A DNA stretch of 64,000 nt, from assembly GCA_035299025.1 (NCBI GenBank), contig DATGXK010000016.1, forward strand, positions 186,001-250,000, written 5' to 3'. The notes beneath the pieces are model-generated. The model had not been told where the DNA came from. It did not search any database and worked only from the letters and a program-made list of their open reading frames with translations. The DNA is from Leadbetterella sp035299025. Its GTDB lineage: Bacteria; Bacteroidota; Bacteroidia; Cytophagales; Spirosomataceae. Below are positions 16,304 to 23,455 of this stretch, one piece after another. Within the stretch, counting starts at the first letter, position 1. The number at the start of each line of letters is the position of its first letter. A program made the translations under genes and the position numbers.

Positions 16304-16936
16304 TCAGTTTACCAACATCTCAAGATGGCTCACGTCATTGTGAGTCAGAATGTCAAACTCATTTTTTGAGTAACAGTATTCGAGTTTATAGAGACAGGTG
16401 TTTTGGTGAGGAAATGTGTCCATCTCTTTCAAATGAAGATTGGAGATTTCGGCCAAAAGAATCCGCATTGCTCTGCCGTGCATAGCCACAAGTATGAGTT
16501 TTTCGTCGGTGTTGTTGAGTATCTTTTTTATGCCTAGCTTCAGCCTTTCGGCCACCTCAGAGGGGCTTTCACCTCCTGTGGGTTTAAGGTTTATATCTCC
16601 AAGGCTCCAGCTTTTTGTTAGATTGGCATAATATGCATTGTCTTCAGTAGTGGGTTCTCTTCCCTCTTTTTCTCCCCAGCTTATTTCATTCAGCTCTGGC
16701 AATATCTTATGAGGGATACCTTTTTCGATAAACTTGGCCACCGTCTGATGGGTCCTGATCAATGCTGAGGTGTATACTTTTTCGAAGTTAATCTCTCCAT
16801 ATTTCTTAAAAAACGCTTCGGCTTGTTGTCTTCCTGTCTCGTTGAGGTCTGCATCTATTCCGCTGCCCTGTACTATTCCTCTTTTGTTATATTCGGTTTC
16901 TCCGTGTCTGATCAGGTAGATTTCTTTTTTCGACAT
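16304..16936 (-). CDS. Histidine phosphatase family protein
   Basis: A 210-residue phosphoglycerate-mutase-like phosphatase. The catalytic His11 is in LIRHGETEYN, the companion Arg/Glu in the YTSALIRTHQTV and EISWGEKEGR segments, and the second His in VAMHGRAMRILLAE. The start at 16936 (MSKKEIYLIRHG) is used because the longer frame adds 33 residues without family support and runs into the divergent thioesterase promoter. It could be a phosphoglycerate mutase, a cobalamin or a sugar-phosphate phosphatase; nothing nearby decides. Confidence 0.88.
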   Translation of the reverse strand: MSKKEIYLIRHGETEYNKRGIVQGSGIDADLNETGRQQAEAFFKKYGEINFEKVYTSALIRTHQTVAKFIEKGIPHKILPELNEISWGEKEGREPTTEDNAYYANLTKSWSLGDINLKPTGGESPSEVAERLKLGIKKILNNTDEKLILVAMHGRAMRILLAEISNLHLKEMDTFPHQNTCLYKLEYCYSKNEFDILTHNDVSHLEMLVN

Positions 16937-16960
16937 AAGTATATTTCTCCTCTTTTTAGA

Positions 16961-16968
16961 TAATTTTG
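16961..16968 (+). promoter_or_regulatory. -7 element of the thioesterase gene
   Basis: TAATTTTG, a TAnnTTTG match, 20 bp before the ATG at 16989. It lies in the 52-bp gap to the divergent phosphatase start. Confidence 0.4.
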
Positions 16969-16988
16969 ACAAATTTACATAGAATACC

Positions 16989-17405
16989 ATGTTTAATAAA
17001 AGTTTTGACATTGAAACCCTCAATTCATTTGGCAATAAAAGCCTTCCAGGGCATATAGGACTCGAATTTACCGAAATCGGTGAAGATTTTATAGTGGCTC
17101 GTATGCCTGTGGATTATCGGACACACCAGCCTTTCGGCTTACTGCATGGCGGAGCCTCGGTTGTTTTGGCCGAAACTTTAGGTAGCGTGGCGTCTATGCT
17201 CTGTCTAAAAAATCCAGAAAAAGAACGTGCGGTGGGTTTGGAAATCAACGCCAATCACCTCCGAGGGGTAAAGAGCGGGTGGGTTTATGGCAAGGTAACG
17301 CCTATTCATTTGGGTTCAAAAACCCACGTATGGGACATAAAAATTACGGATGAAGAAAATAAACTGGTTTGTTCGAGCAGATTAACCACCATGGTTATCT
17401 CCTAA
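16989..17405 (+). CDS. Hotdog-fold acyl-CoA thioesterase (PaaI/MenI-like)
   Basis: A 138-residue single hotdog domain that should hydrolyse an acyl- or aroyl-CoA. The active-site helix motif HQPFGLLHGGASVVLAETLGS gives the PaaI-type HGG (His53-Gly54-Gly55) and catalytic Glu62; the ending SRLTTMVI is also typical. Close relatives include the 1,4-dihydroxy-2-naphthoyl-CoA hydrolase of menaquinone synthesis, plausible in an organism using menaquinone, but no men gene is nearby, so the substrate stays open. Confidence 0.85.
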   Translation: MFNKSFDIETLNSFGNKSLPGHIGLEFTEIGEDFIVARMPVDYRTHQPFGLLHGGASVVLAETLGSVASMLCLKNPEKERAVGLEINANHLRGVKSGWVYGKVTPIHLGSKTHVWDIKITDEENKLVCSSRLTTMVIS

Positions 17406-17460
17406 AAACGTAGCCTTTGGCTCAATTTTTGCTATATTTTTTGCTGAAATTTCACCCAAT

Positions 17461-18264
17461 ATGCATAAACTATTTTTTGTTTTTTTAATGTTTCTCGGTG
17501 TTTCTCTGAAAGCACAAGTCGCTAAACCAGATACTGCGAATATGCCCATAGATACTAGCCTGAGGGTGAAACCTGTGGTTTTTGATACTATGAGTTACTC
17601 CGAGGAATACAAAAGAGACACTTGGAGGTTTTCTTGGGGAGTAAGGGGCGGCTTGAGTAGAGGCAAATATGAAATCAATGAAAATACGATAGATCAGATA
17701 AGCCAGAGCGGCTTACCGGTGCTTGACCAAAACGGAAAAATCGTAAAGAATCAGTTTGTAAATAATGATTTGTTTGCAACGGGCTACAATGCCGGAGTTT
17801 TTACCAGATTTGTGAGAGGCTCGTTTTATATTCAGCCCGAACTCATGTATTCTTCCAAGGCAGGTAAGTTTGATTTGCTCAAAACCGACGGTAGCCTTTA
17901 CAAACGAGTGAATGGCTCATTTTCCTCAATTGATGTACCGGTTTTGATTGGTATTAGGTCAAACAAATCGAGGGTGTTTTTTGGCCCAACGGTCAATTTC
18001 GCTTACAAACTCAATGACGAAATGAAAGATGCTTTGGTAGAATTTGTGCCAAAAGAAAAACTCAATGGAAAGTTCTTCAATAGACCTATAATGAATTTTA
18101 CGGTTGGTATCGGCTATGAATTTGGCTCGTTTTTCTTCGATGTACGATACGAAAAAGGCATAAAATCTTATTCTTTGCAGAATATTGGCCCAAGCAATTC
18201 TCCCAAACTTTTCAATCTCATGGCAGATGCCTTTCATTTTAGTATTGGCTTAATTCGAAAATAA
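17461..18264 (+). CDS. Outer-membrane beta-barrel protein (PorT-like)
   Basis: A 267-residue exported protein. A type I signal peptide (MHKLFFVFLMFLGVSLKAQ) is followed by an acidic linker and, from about residue 55, eight or so amphipathic beta-strands: WRFSWGVRGGLSRG, YNAGVFTRFV, GSFYIQPELMYSS, IDVPVLIGIRS, RVFFGPTVNFAY and a terminal FHFSIGLIRK. This is the small porin-like barrel family (PorT/OMP_b-brl_2) common in Bacteroidota. Function is unknown; size suggests an eight-stranded barrel without transport plug. Confidence 0.8.
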   Translation: MHKLFFVFLMFLGVSLKAQVAKPDTANMPIDTSLRVKPVVFDTMSYSEEYKRDTWRFSWGVRGGLSRGKYEINENTIDQISQSGLPVLDQNGKIVKNQFVNNDLFATGYNAGVFTRFVRGSFYIQPELMYSSKAGKFDLLKTDGSLYKRVNGSFSSIDVPVLIGIRSNKSRVFFGPTVNFAYKLNDEMKDALVEFVPKEKLNGKFFNRPIMNFTVGIGYEFGSFFFDVRYEKGIKSYSLQNIGPSNSPKLFNLMADAFHFSIGLIRK

Positions 18265-18288
18265 TAGTCGGAATTTTGATATTCTTTT

Positions 18289-18296
18289 TATTTTTG
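18289..18296 (+). promoter_or_regulatory. -7 element of the patatin gene
   Basis: TATTTTTG, a TAnnTTTG match, 17 bp before the ATG at 18314. Confidence 0.35.
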
Positions 18297-18313
18297 AGAA
18301 AAATACTTTTTGA

Positions 18314-19234
18314 ATGAAAGCACTGGTATTAGGAGGTGGTTCGCTAAAAGGAGCCTGGCAGGTTGGTGCCATTCAGGCGGTTTTAGAGACAGGTTTTAAG
18401 CCCGATATGATCTATGGAATATCCGCTGGTGCTCTCAATGCCGCCTTTATGGTCAATGAAGCGGGTAATCAATATCAAGCCAGTGGCCAAATCAACTGGG
18501 ATTTGGTAAATAAAAAACTCTTACAGTTTTGGCTTGAAAACATCAACAAACCGTCAGATATTGGAATCTTAAAGTCGAAATGGACCTTAGGAATTGATAC
18601 CCTTATGAGCCGTTTTGATGGACTTTTGGATACCAATCCTCTGCACGAAAAACTTAAAAAATACATAGATCTTGCTACGCTCAGACGAAGCCCTGTGGCC
18701 ATAAAAGTAGGAGCTGTAAACGTGCATACAGGCAATATGCACTATGCCGATCCGCTCGAACAACATTTTTTAGATTTTCTTAGAGCCAGTAGTTCATTGC
18801 CGATTATTATGCCGGGTATCCAGATTGGAAAAGACAACAAGGAAGTGTATCTCGACGGAGGCATAAGGGAAGTAGTACCGCTCAAAAAGGCCATTGAAGA
18901 CGGGGCCACTGAGATTTATGCCATAGCTACTCACCCTAAAAAGCGTGAAATGGAGCCCATCAATTACCGTAGTTTACTTACATTGATAGAGCGAATAAAG
19001 GATATATCGGTTAACCAACTCGAAAACAACGACTTAGAATGGGCTGAGCATTACAATCAAAATCTTGTTTCGGTAGCTGGCTTTAGTTTGAACAAGAAAA
19101 TAAAACTTACTGTAATTCGGCCCGACGTTTCAGTAAATATCAAACTCACTGATTTTAATCTTGAGGTGATTAAGTCAATCATAAAGCAGGGATATGAAAA
19201 GGCTTACATGGTACTGAATGCTAAAAAAGCCTAA
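18314..19234 (+). CDS. Patatin-like phospholipase
   Basis: A 306-residue Ser-Asp lipid acyl hydrolase. The oxyanion loop GGGSLKGAWQVG is at residues 7-18, the nucleophile Ser37 in GISAG, and the catalytic Asp181 in YLDGGIREVVPL. There is no signal peptide or membrane segment, so it should act on lipids from the cytoplasmic side, unlike the secreted patatin-barrel fusions. Its 3' end overlaps the convergent MFS gene by 14 bp. Confidence 0.9.
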   Translation: MKALVLGGGSLKGAWQVGAIQAVLETGFKPDMIYGISAGALNAAFMVNEAGNQYQASGQINWDLVNKKLLQFWLENINKPSDIGILKSKWTLGIDTLMSRFDGLLDTNPLHEKLKKYIDLATLRRSPVAIKVGAVNVHTGNMHYADPLEQHFLDFLRASSSLPIIMPGIQIGKDNKEVYLDGGIREVVPLKKAIEDGATEIYAIATHPKKREMEPINYRSLLTLIERIKDISVNQLENNDLEWAEHYNQNLVSVAGFSLNKKIKLTVIRPDVSVNIKLTDFNLEVIKSIIKQGYEKAYMVLNAKKA

Positions 19235-20387
19235 CTCTCTTACTCTGAATCACCCAAACCAATCCCAATGAAGCAATAAAAGCAAAGGCAATCGACAATG
19301 TGGTGGCCTTGGAAATGAATCCAATTAAAACAGGTCCAAACAAAAATCCTCCCATAGCAAAGGTATTCATGATGGCCAATCCAGAGCCTTTGGCCATGTT
19401 TGGAACCCTGGCAGCACTGGCATAAAGTATTGGTGCTCCGCACGAAACACCAGCTCCTACAATGGCAAAACCCACAATAGCCGAGAATGTAAAAGGTAAC
19501 ATTATCACAATTATTATGCCCACAATAGTCAGGATGCCACCATAGAAAAGCACCTTGTTGGCACCGAATCTTGGGATTATTTTGTCGCCAATGAGCCTTC
19601 CCAAAGCCATAAAAAGAGAATATCCGGCCATTCCCCAGCCTTCAAAATAAGTGGAGGTTTGCACCACATCTTTCATAAAAACCGCCGACCAGTCTGCCAT
19701 AGTACCTTCGGTAATATTGATGCACAAGCCTATTATTATCATCAATAAAAAACTGCCTTTCGGGAAGGTAAACTTGGATTTTTCAAAATTGGTCTCATGT
19801 ATTTCTTCTTTGATGAGGAAAATGTTTTTTTGTGCAAACAACAGTACCAAAAACAATAAAGCCCCAACAAGACTCATGTAAAGCCCCGGAAGTAGTAGAC
19901 CCATGCCGCCAAAAAAGCTTGAGCAGATAGACCCAAACATTAGGCCCAAGCTAAACATCCCGTGGCAGGTACTCATTATTTTTATATCAAAATGATGCTC
20001 TATGGCTCCTACACAGGTGTTCATACCTACGTTGGTGATGGAAATTCCGCAACCACAAAGAAAAAGAAAAAAAGATTGTAGATAAACCGAAGGTGCGTTG
20101 AGCAATAGGCTGAAAGTCAATAGCATAAATCCAATACCGTAAACCGAGGTTTTCTGCATTCCGATTTTTCTTACCAAGGTAGCCGCCACTGGATTCATGG
20201 CCAATGCACCAAAGGGCAGGCTGAGTAAAAGTAAGCCTAATTGGGCGTCGTCAAGGTCAAATTTCGATTTTACGAAAGGTATAAAGGTGGCCCAATTGCC
20301 AAATAGGAGTCCGACAGAAATAAAAATTAGACCAATGGAAAAACTCTGTTTGTTGCCAAAAAAATCTTTGGTGATATGAGAAAACAT
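19221..20387 (-). CDS. MFS transporter
   Basis: A 388-residue major facilitator superfamily permease with about twelve hydrophobic segments. The N-terminal half has the typical DDAQLGLLLLSLPFGALAM loop and an RKIG between segments 2 and 3; the second half has a matching MALGRLIGDKIIPRFG motif. The layout resembles the YbjJ/fucose-type MFS group. The substrate is unknown and there is no metabolic neighbour. It overlaps the end of the patatin gene. Confidence 0.87.
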   Translation of the reverse strand: MFSHITKDFFGNKQSFSIGLIFISVGLLFGNWATFIPFVKSKFDLDDAQLGLLLLSLPFGALAMNPVAATLVRKIGMQKTSVYGIGFMLLTFSLLLNAPSVYLQSFFLFLCGCGISITNVGMNTCVGAIEHHFDIKIMSTCHGMFSLGLMFGSICSSFFGGMGLLLPGLYMSLVGALLFLVLLFAQKNIFLIKEEIHETNFEKSKFTFPKGSFLLMIIIGLCINITEGTMADWSAVFMKDVVQTSTYFEGWGMAGYSLFMALGRLIGDKIIPRFGANKVLFYGGILTIVGIIIVIMLPFTFSAIVGFAIVGAGVSCGAPILYASAARVPNMAKGSGLAIMNTFAMGGFLFGPVLIGFISKATTLSIAFAFIASLGLVWVIQSKRVRLF

Positions 20388-20514
20388 AAAAACTTCGAGG
20401 GTTCAGCTCGCAATTTAACCATTAATGCAGCCGAAATCTGTCAAATGACCTTTAAGAATATCCACAAACTGTAATTTTCTGAGAAATAGACAATAAACTT
20501 TCAGAAAAGCACAA

Positions 20515-20967
20515 TTAGGCTTTTCTTTCGTATTTTTTGGGTGCATATAGAAATCCAAAAGCTTCGGCTCCCTCTTTGGTGTGTGTTTTGTGGTGCACAT
20601 AGTGGGCATGCATGATCCGTTTCATGTACTTATTTTTGGTAGCAAACTTGAACTTGACTCTCCTGTGTACTATCAAATCATGGAAAATGAAATAGAAAAG
20701 TCCGTAGAGGGTAATGCCTAACCCGATGTGAAAGAGATACCAAAACTCGGCATTCAAATCTCCGTAAACAATACAAAAAATGGCTATTGGAGTAAAAACC
20801 AACGCATAATAATCGTTTTTCTCGAAGAAGCCTTTGTGCATGTTGTGATGATCTTCGTGCCAAGCCCATCCAAAGCCGTGCATGATATATTTATGGGCAA
20901 ACCAGGCTACACCTTCCATTAGTCCAAAAACTCCAACTACGATTCCTATTCTGATTACTATCTCCAT
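20515..20967 (-). CDS. crtZ: Beta-carotene hydroxylase (CrtZ-type, fatty acid hydroxylase superfamily)
   Basis: A 150-residue membrane di-iron enzyme that hydroxylates the beta-ionone rings of carotene to make zeaxanthin. All histidine boxes are present: His25-x4-His30, His37-x2-His40-His41 (HEDHH), His96-x4-His101 and His122-x2-His125-His126. Length and the AFGFLYAPKKY ending match CrtZ. No other carotenoid gene is in the window, so the pathway must be elsewhere; yellow-orange zeaxanthin pigments are usual in related bacteria. Confidence 0.88.
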   Translation of the reverse strand: MEIVIRIGIVVGVFGLMEGVAWFAHKYIMHGFGWAWHEDHHNMHKGFFEKNDYYALVFTPIAIFCIVYGDLNAEFWYLFHIGLGITLYGLFYFIFHDLIVHRRVKFKFATKNKYMKRIMHAHYVHHKTHTKEGAEAFGFLYAPKKYERKA

Positions 20968-21033
20968 TTCACAAATTTATCTACTTTAAAACACTCTTAA
21001 TCTTAAATTGTTTTTGGGTCTTAAATAAAAACC

Positions 21034-21041
21034 TATTTTTG
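21034..21041 (+). promoter_or_regulatory. -7 element of the pafA-like gene
   Basis: TATTTTTG fits TAnnTTTG, with TTTG at 21013-21016 as a possible -33 element 17 bp upstream. The start codon is at 21058. Confidence 0.45.
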
Positions 21042-21057
21042 TTGAAAATTAATACAA

Positions 21058-22662
21058 ATGAAAATAAAATTATTAAGTTTTTTGCTTTTAACTTCTATTT
21101 CGGTTTTTGCACAAAAGCCAAAGGCAGAAAAACCAAAATTGGTAGTAGGTATAGTGGTAGATCAAATGCGTTATGACTACCTCTATCGTTTTTATTCTAA
21201 ATATTCTACCGGAGGTTTTAAACGAATGATGACCGAAGGATATAACTGCCGCAACAATCACTACCACTATGCCTCAACCGTAACCGGCCCTGGGCATGCA
21301 CATATATTCAATGGTTCGTCGCCTGCCATCAGTGGTATTGTGGGCAACGAATGGTTTGAGAAAAATACTTCTAAAAGTATGTATGTAGTGGCTGATTCTA
21401 CCGTCAATGTGGTAGGTACTGGAAGTGCCAGTGCCGGAAAAATGTCGCCCAAAAACATGAAGGTAACTTCCATAACCGACCAGCTTCGCATAGCTACACA
21501 ATTTAGGTCGAAAGTTATCGGCATAGCATTCAAAGATAGGGGAGCCATTTTGCCTGCTGGGCATACTGGCTTGGCTTATTGGTATGACGCCGGCAGTGGA
21601 AATTGGATCACAAGCGACTATTACCAGAAGAGTCTGCCTGATTGGGTGAAATCTTTTAACGATAAAAAACTCCCTCAACAGTACATCACCAAAACTTGGG
21701 AAACGCTTCAGCCACTAACAAATTATATAGAAACTGAGGAAGACGACCAGCCTTATGAAGCGAGTATTTCGGGTGAAACCAAGGCGGTGTTTCCGCATAA
21801 AGTCACGATGGGAAGTTTGGCTCAAACGTATTTTGGCAATGAACTGACCAAAAATTTTGCTTTGGCGGCCATTGATGCTGAAAAGATGGGCTTGGGGTCT
21901 GAGACTGACTTCTTGACACTCAGTTTTTCTACTCCAGACTACACCGGTCATGCTTTTGGTGCTCAGTCAAAAGAGATTGAAGATGTGTATTTGCGGTTGG
22001 ATAAAAACATGGAAGAGTTGCTGCTGCATTTAGATAAAAAGCTTGGGGTGGGCAATTACACAGTGTTTCTTTCTGCAGACCATGGTGTAGCTGAAATTCC
22101 GGCTTTCTTGAAAAAACACAATGTACCTGCCGGTTTGTTTTTGGGAGGCGAATTGGAGAAAAAAGCCGAAGCTGCATTGGCGGCTAAGTTTGGTGAAGGA
22201 AAATACATAATCAATTCAGACAATTATCAGCTTTATTTAAACAAAGTTCTGTTGGCACAAAAAAACATTAGTGTAGATCAAGTGACAGCCGTTTTGAAGA
22301 ATGAATTTGCGAGCATAGAAGGTGTTTATAACGTAATAAATCTCTCTGAGGGCCTTGTGAATGAGATTCCATCTTATTACCGTGACAAACTTACCAATAT
22401 TTATAATCCAAAAAGAAGTGGAGAGGTGATGGTATTGATGGAGCCGGCTTGGTTTCAGGGTTATACAAAAGGAACTACGCACGGAACCATGTATGCATAT
22501 GACACGCACGTGCCTTTGTTATTCTTTGGTTGGGGAATTGCCAAAGGTGAGAAGCTAGACAGAACCCATATTTCTGACATAGCTCCAACCATTGCCATGT
22601 TACTGAAGATTTTGGAGCCAAATGGTAATATTGGTCAACCTGTTACCAGTGCTTTGAAGTAG
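21058..22662 (+). CDS. Alkaline phosphatase, PafA type
   Basis: A 534-residue periplasmic phosphomonoesterase of the PafA group in the alkaline phosphatase superfamily. A signal peptide (MKIKLLSFLLLTSISVFAQ) precedes the core; metal ligand Asp35 lies in VVDQMRYDYL, the nucleophile threonine should be Thr76 in TVTGPGHAHI, and further ligands are in SFSTPDYTGHAFG and LSADHGVAE. The ending GTTHGTMYAYDTHVPLLFFGWG holds the last ligands. Known PafA enzymes are calcium-stimulated, tolerant of phosphate and used to scavenge phosphate from organic esters. Confidence 0.9.
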   Translation: MKIKLLSFLLLTSISVFAQKPKAEKPKLVVGIVVDQMRYDYLYRFYSKYSTGGFKRMMTEGYNCRNNHYHYASTVTGPGHAHIFNGSSPAISGIVGNEWFEKNTSKSMYVVADSTVNVVGTGSASAGKMSPKNMKVTSITDQLRIATQFRSKVIGIAFKDRGAILPAGHTGLAYWYDAGSGNWITSDYYQKSLPDWVKSFNDKKLPQQYITKTWETLQPLTNYIETEEDDQPYEASISGETKAVFPHKVTMGSLAQTYFGNELTKNFALAAIDAEKMGLGSETDFLTLSFSTPDYTGHAFGAQSKEIEDVYLRLDKNMEELLLHLDKKLGVGNYTVFLSADHGVAEIPAFLKKHNVPAGLFLGGELEKKAEAALAAKFGEGKYIINSDNYQLYLNKVLLAQKNISVDQVTAVLKNEFASIEGVYNVINLSEGLVNEIPSYYRDKLTNIYNPKRSGEVMVLMEPAWFQGYTKGTTHGTMYAYDTHVPLLFFGWGIAKGEKLDRTHISDIAPTIAMLLKILEPNGNIGQPVTSALK

Positions 22663-22699
22663 GAATTTGAGGTGATTAAATTGGTTAAATAATTAGTAC

Positions 22700-23353
22700 T
22701 TGACGAGGGAGCTTTATATTTTTAGTGGCCTTGGAGCGGATGAAAGAGTATTTCATTTGATGAATTTCTGCGAATTTTCTCCAACGTTCATAAAATGGAT
22801 TCCTCCAACAAAAGATGAGTCAATTGAAACTTATGCCTCTAGGATTTTGGGTCAAATCCATTCTCCTAATCCAATATTAATTGGGCTTTCTTTCGGAGGG
22901 ATTATGGCTGTTGAAGTTGCCAAGCTTATTGAAACTGAAAAGGTGATTGTAATAGCTTCTGCAAAAACAAAGAGTGAAATTCCTTTTTACTTTCGTTTTA
23001 TTGGAAAATTGAGACTTCTGAACCTAGTTCCTGTTAGTTTTTTGAAAAAGTATAATTTTATAACGAGCTGGTTCTTTGGTGCGAAAAAAGATTCTGAGAG
23101 AACTCTCTTAAAGCAAATTCTTAAAGATACAGATCCTGTTTTTTTGAAATGGTCTTTAGAGAAAGTGATATTTTGGGAAAATAATGATGAGCTTAGAAAT
23201 ATCTTTCATATTCACGGAACACATGATAGAATTTTGCCAATTAAGTTTGTAAAAAGTGATATTCACATTAAAAACGGAGGGCATTTTATGACTTTAAGTC
23301 ATTCGGAAGAAATATCGAAAATTTTGATAAAAACTTTAAAACTCGCTAATTAA
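22700..23353 (+). CDS. Alpha/beta hydrolase
   Basis: A 217-residue cytoplasmic alpha/beta-hydrolase. The opening YIFSGLGADERVFHLM is the oxyanion-loop segment of a Bacteroidota subfamily, the nucleophile is the Ser in GLSFGGIMAVEVA, and the catalytic His is probably in KNGGHFMTL; an Asp is in HGTHDRILP. The only start compatible with the conserved opening is a TTG at 22700; the next ATG would remove the glycine loop. Base composition is AT-richer than the neighbouring pafA. The substrate is unknown. Confidence 0.8.
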   Translation: MTRELYIFSGLGADERVFHLMNFCEFSPTFIKWIPPTKDESIETYASRILGQIHSPNPILIGLSFGGIMAVEVAKLIETEKVIVIASAKTKSEIPFYFRFIGKLRLLNLVPVSFLKKYNFITSWFFGAKKDSERTLLKQILKDTDPVFLKWSLEKVIFWENNDELRNIFHIHGTHDRILPIKFVKSDIHIKNGGHFMTLSHSEEISKILIKTLKLAN

Positions 23354-23401
23354 CTCAGAACGGTATTGTTTCGTAAAGGAGTGAAATTTTGTAATCAACA
23401 A

Positions 23402-23436
23402 AAAAGGCTGCCCAATAAATTGAGCAGCCTTTTCTG
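23402..23436. terminator. Bidirectional terminator
   Basis: AAAAGGCTGC (23402-23411) pairs with GCAGCCTTTT (23424-23433) around a 12-base loop. It lies between the convergent alpha/beta hydrolase and M16 peptidase genes and has A and T tracts on both sides, so it can serve both. Confidence 0.8.
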
Positions 23437-23455
23437 ATTTTGGATGTCTTCCAAC

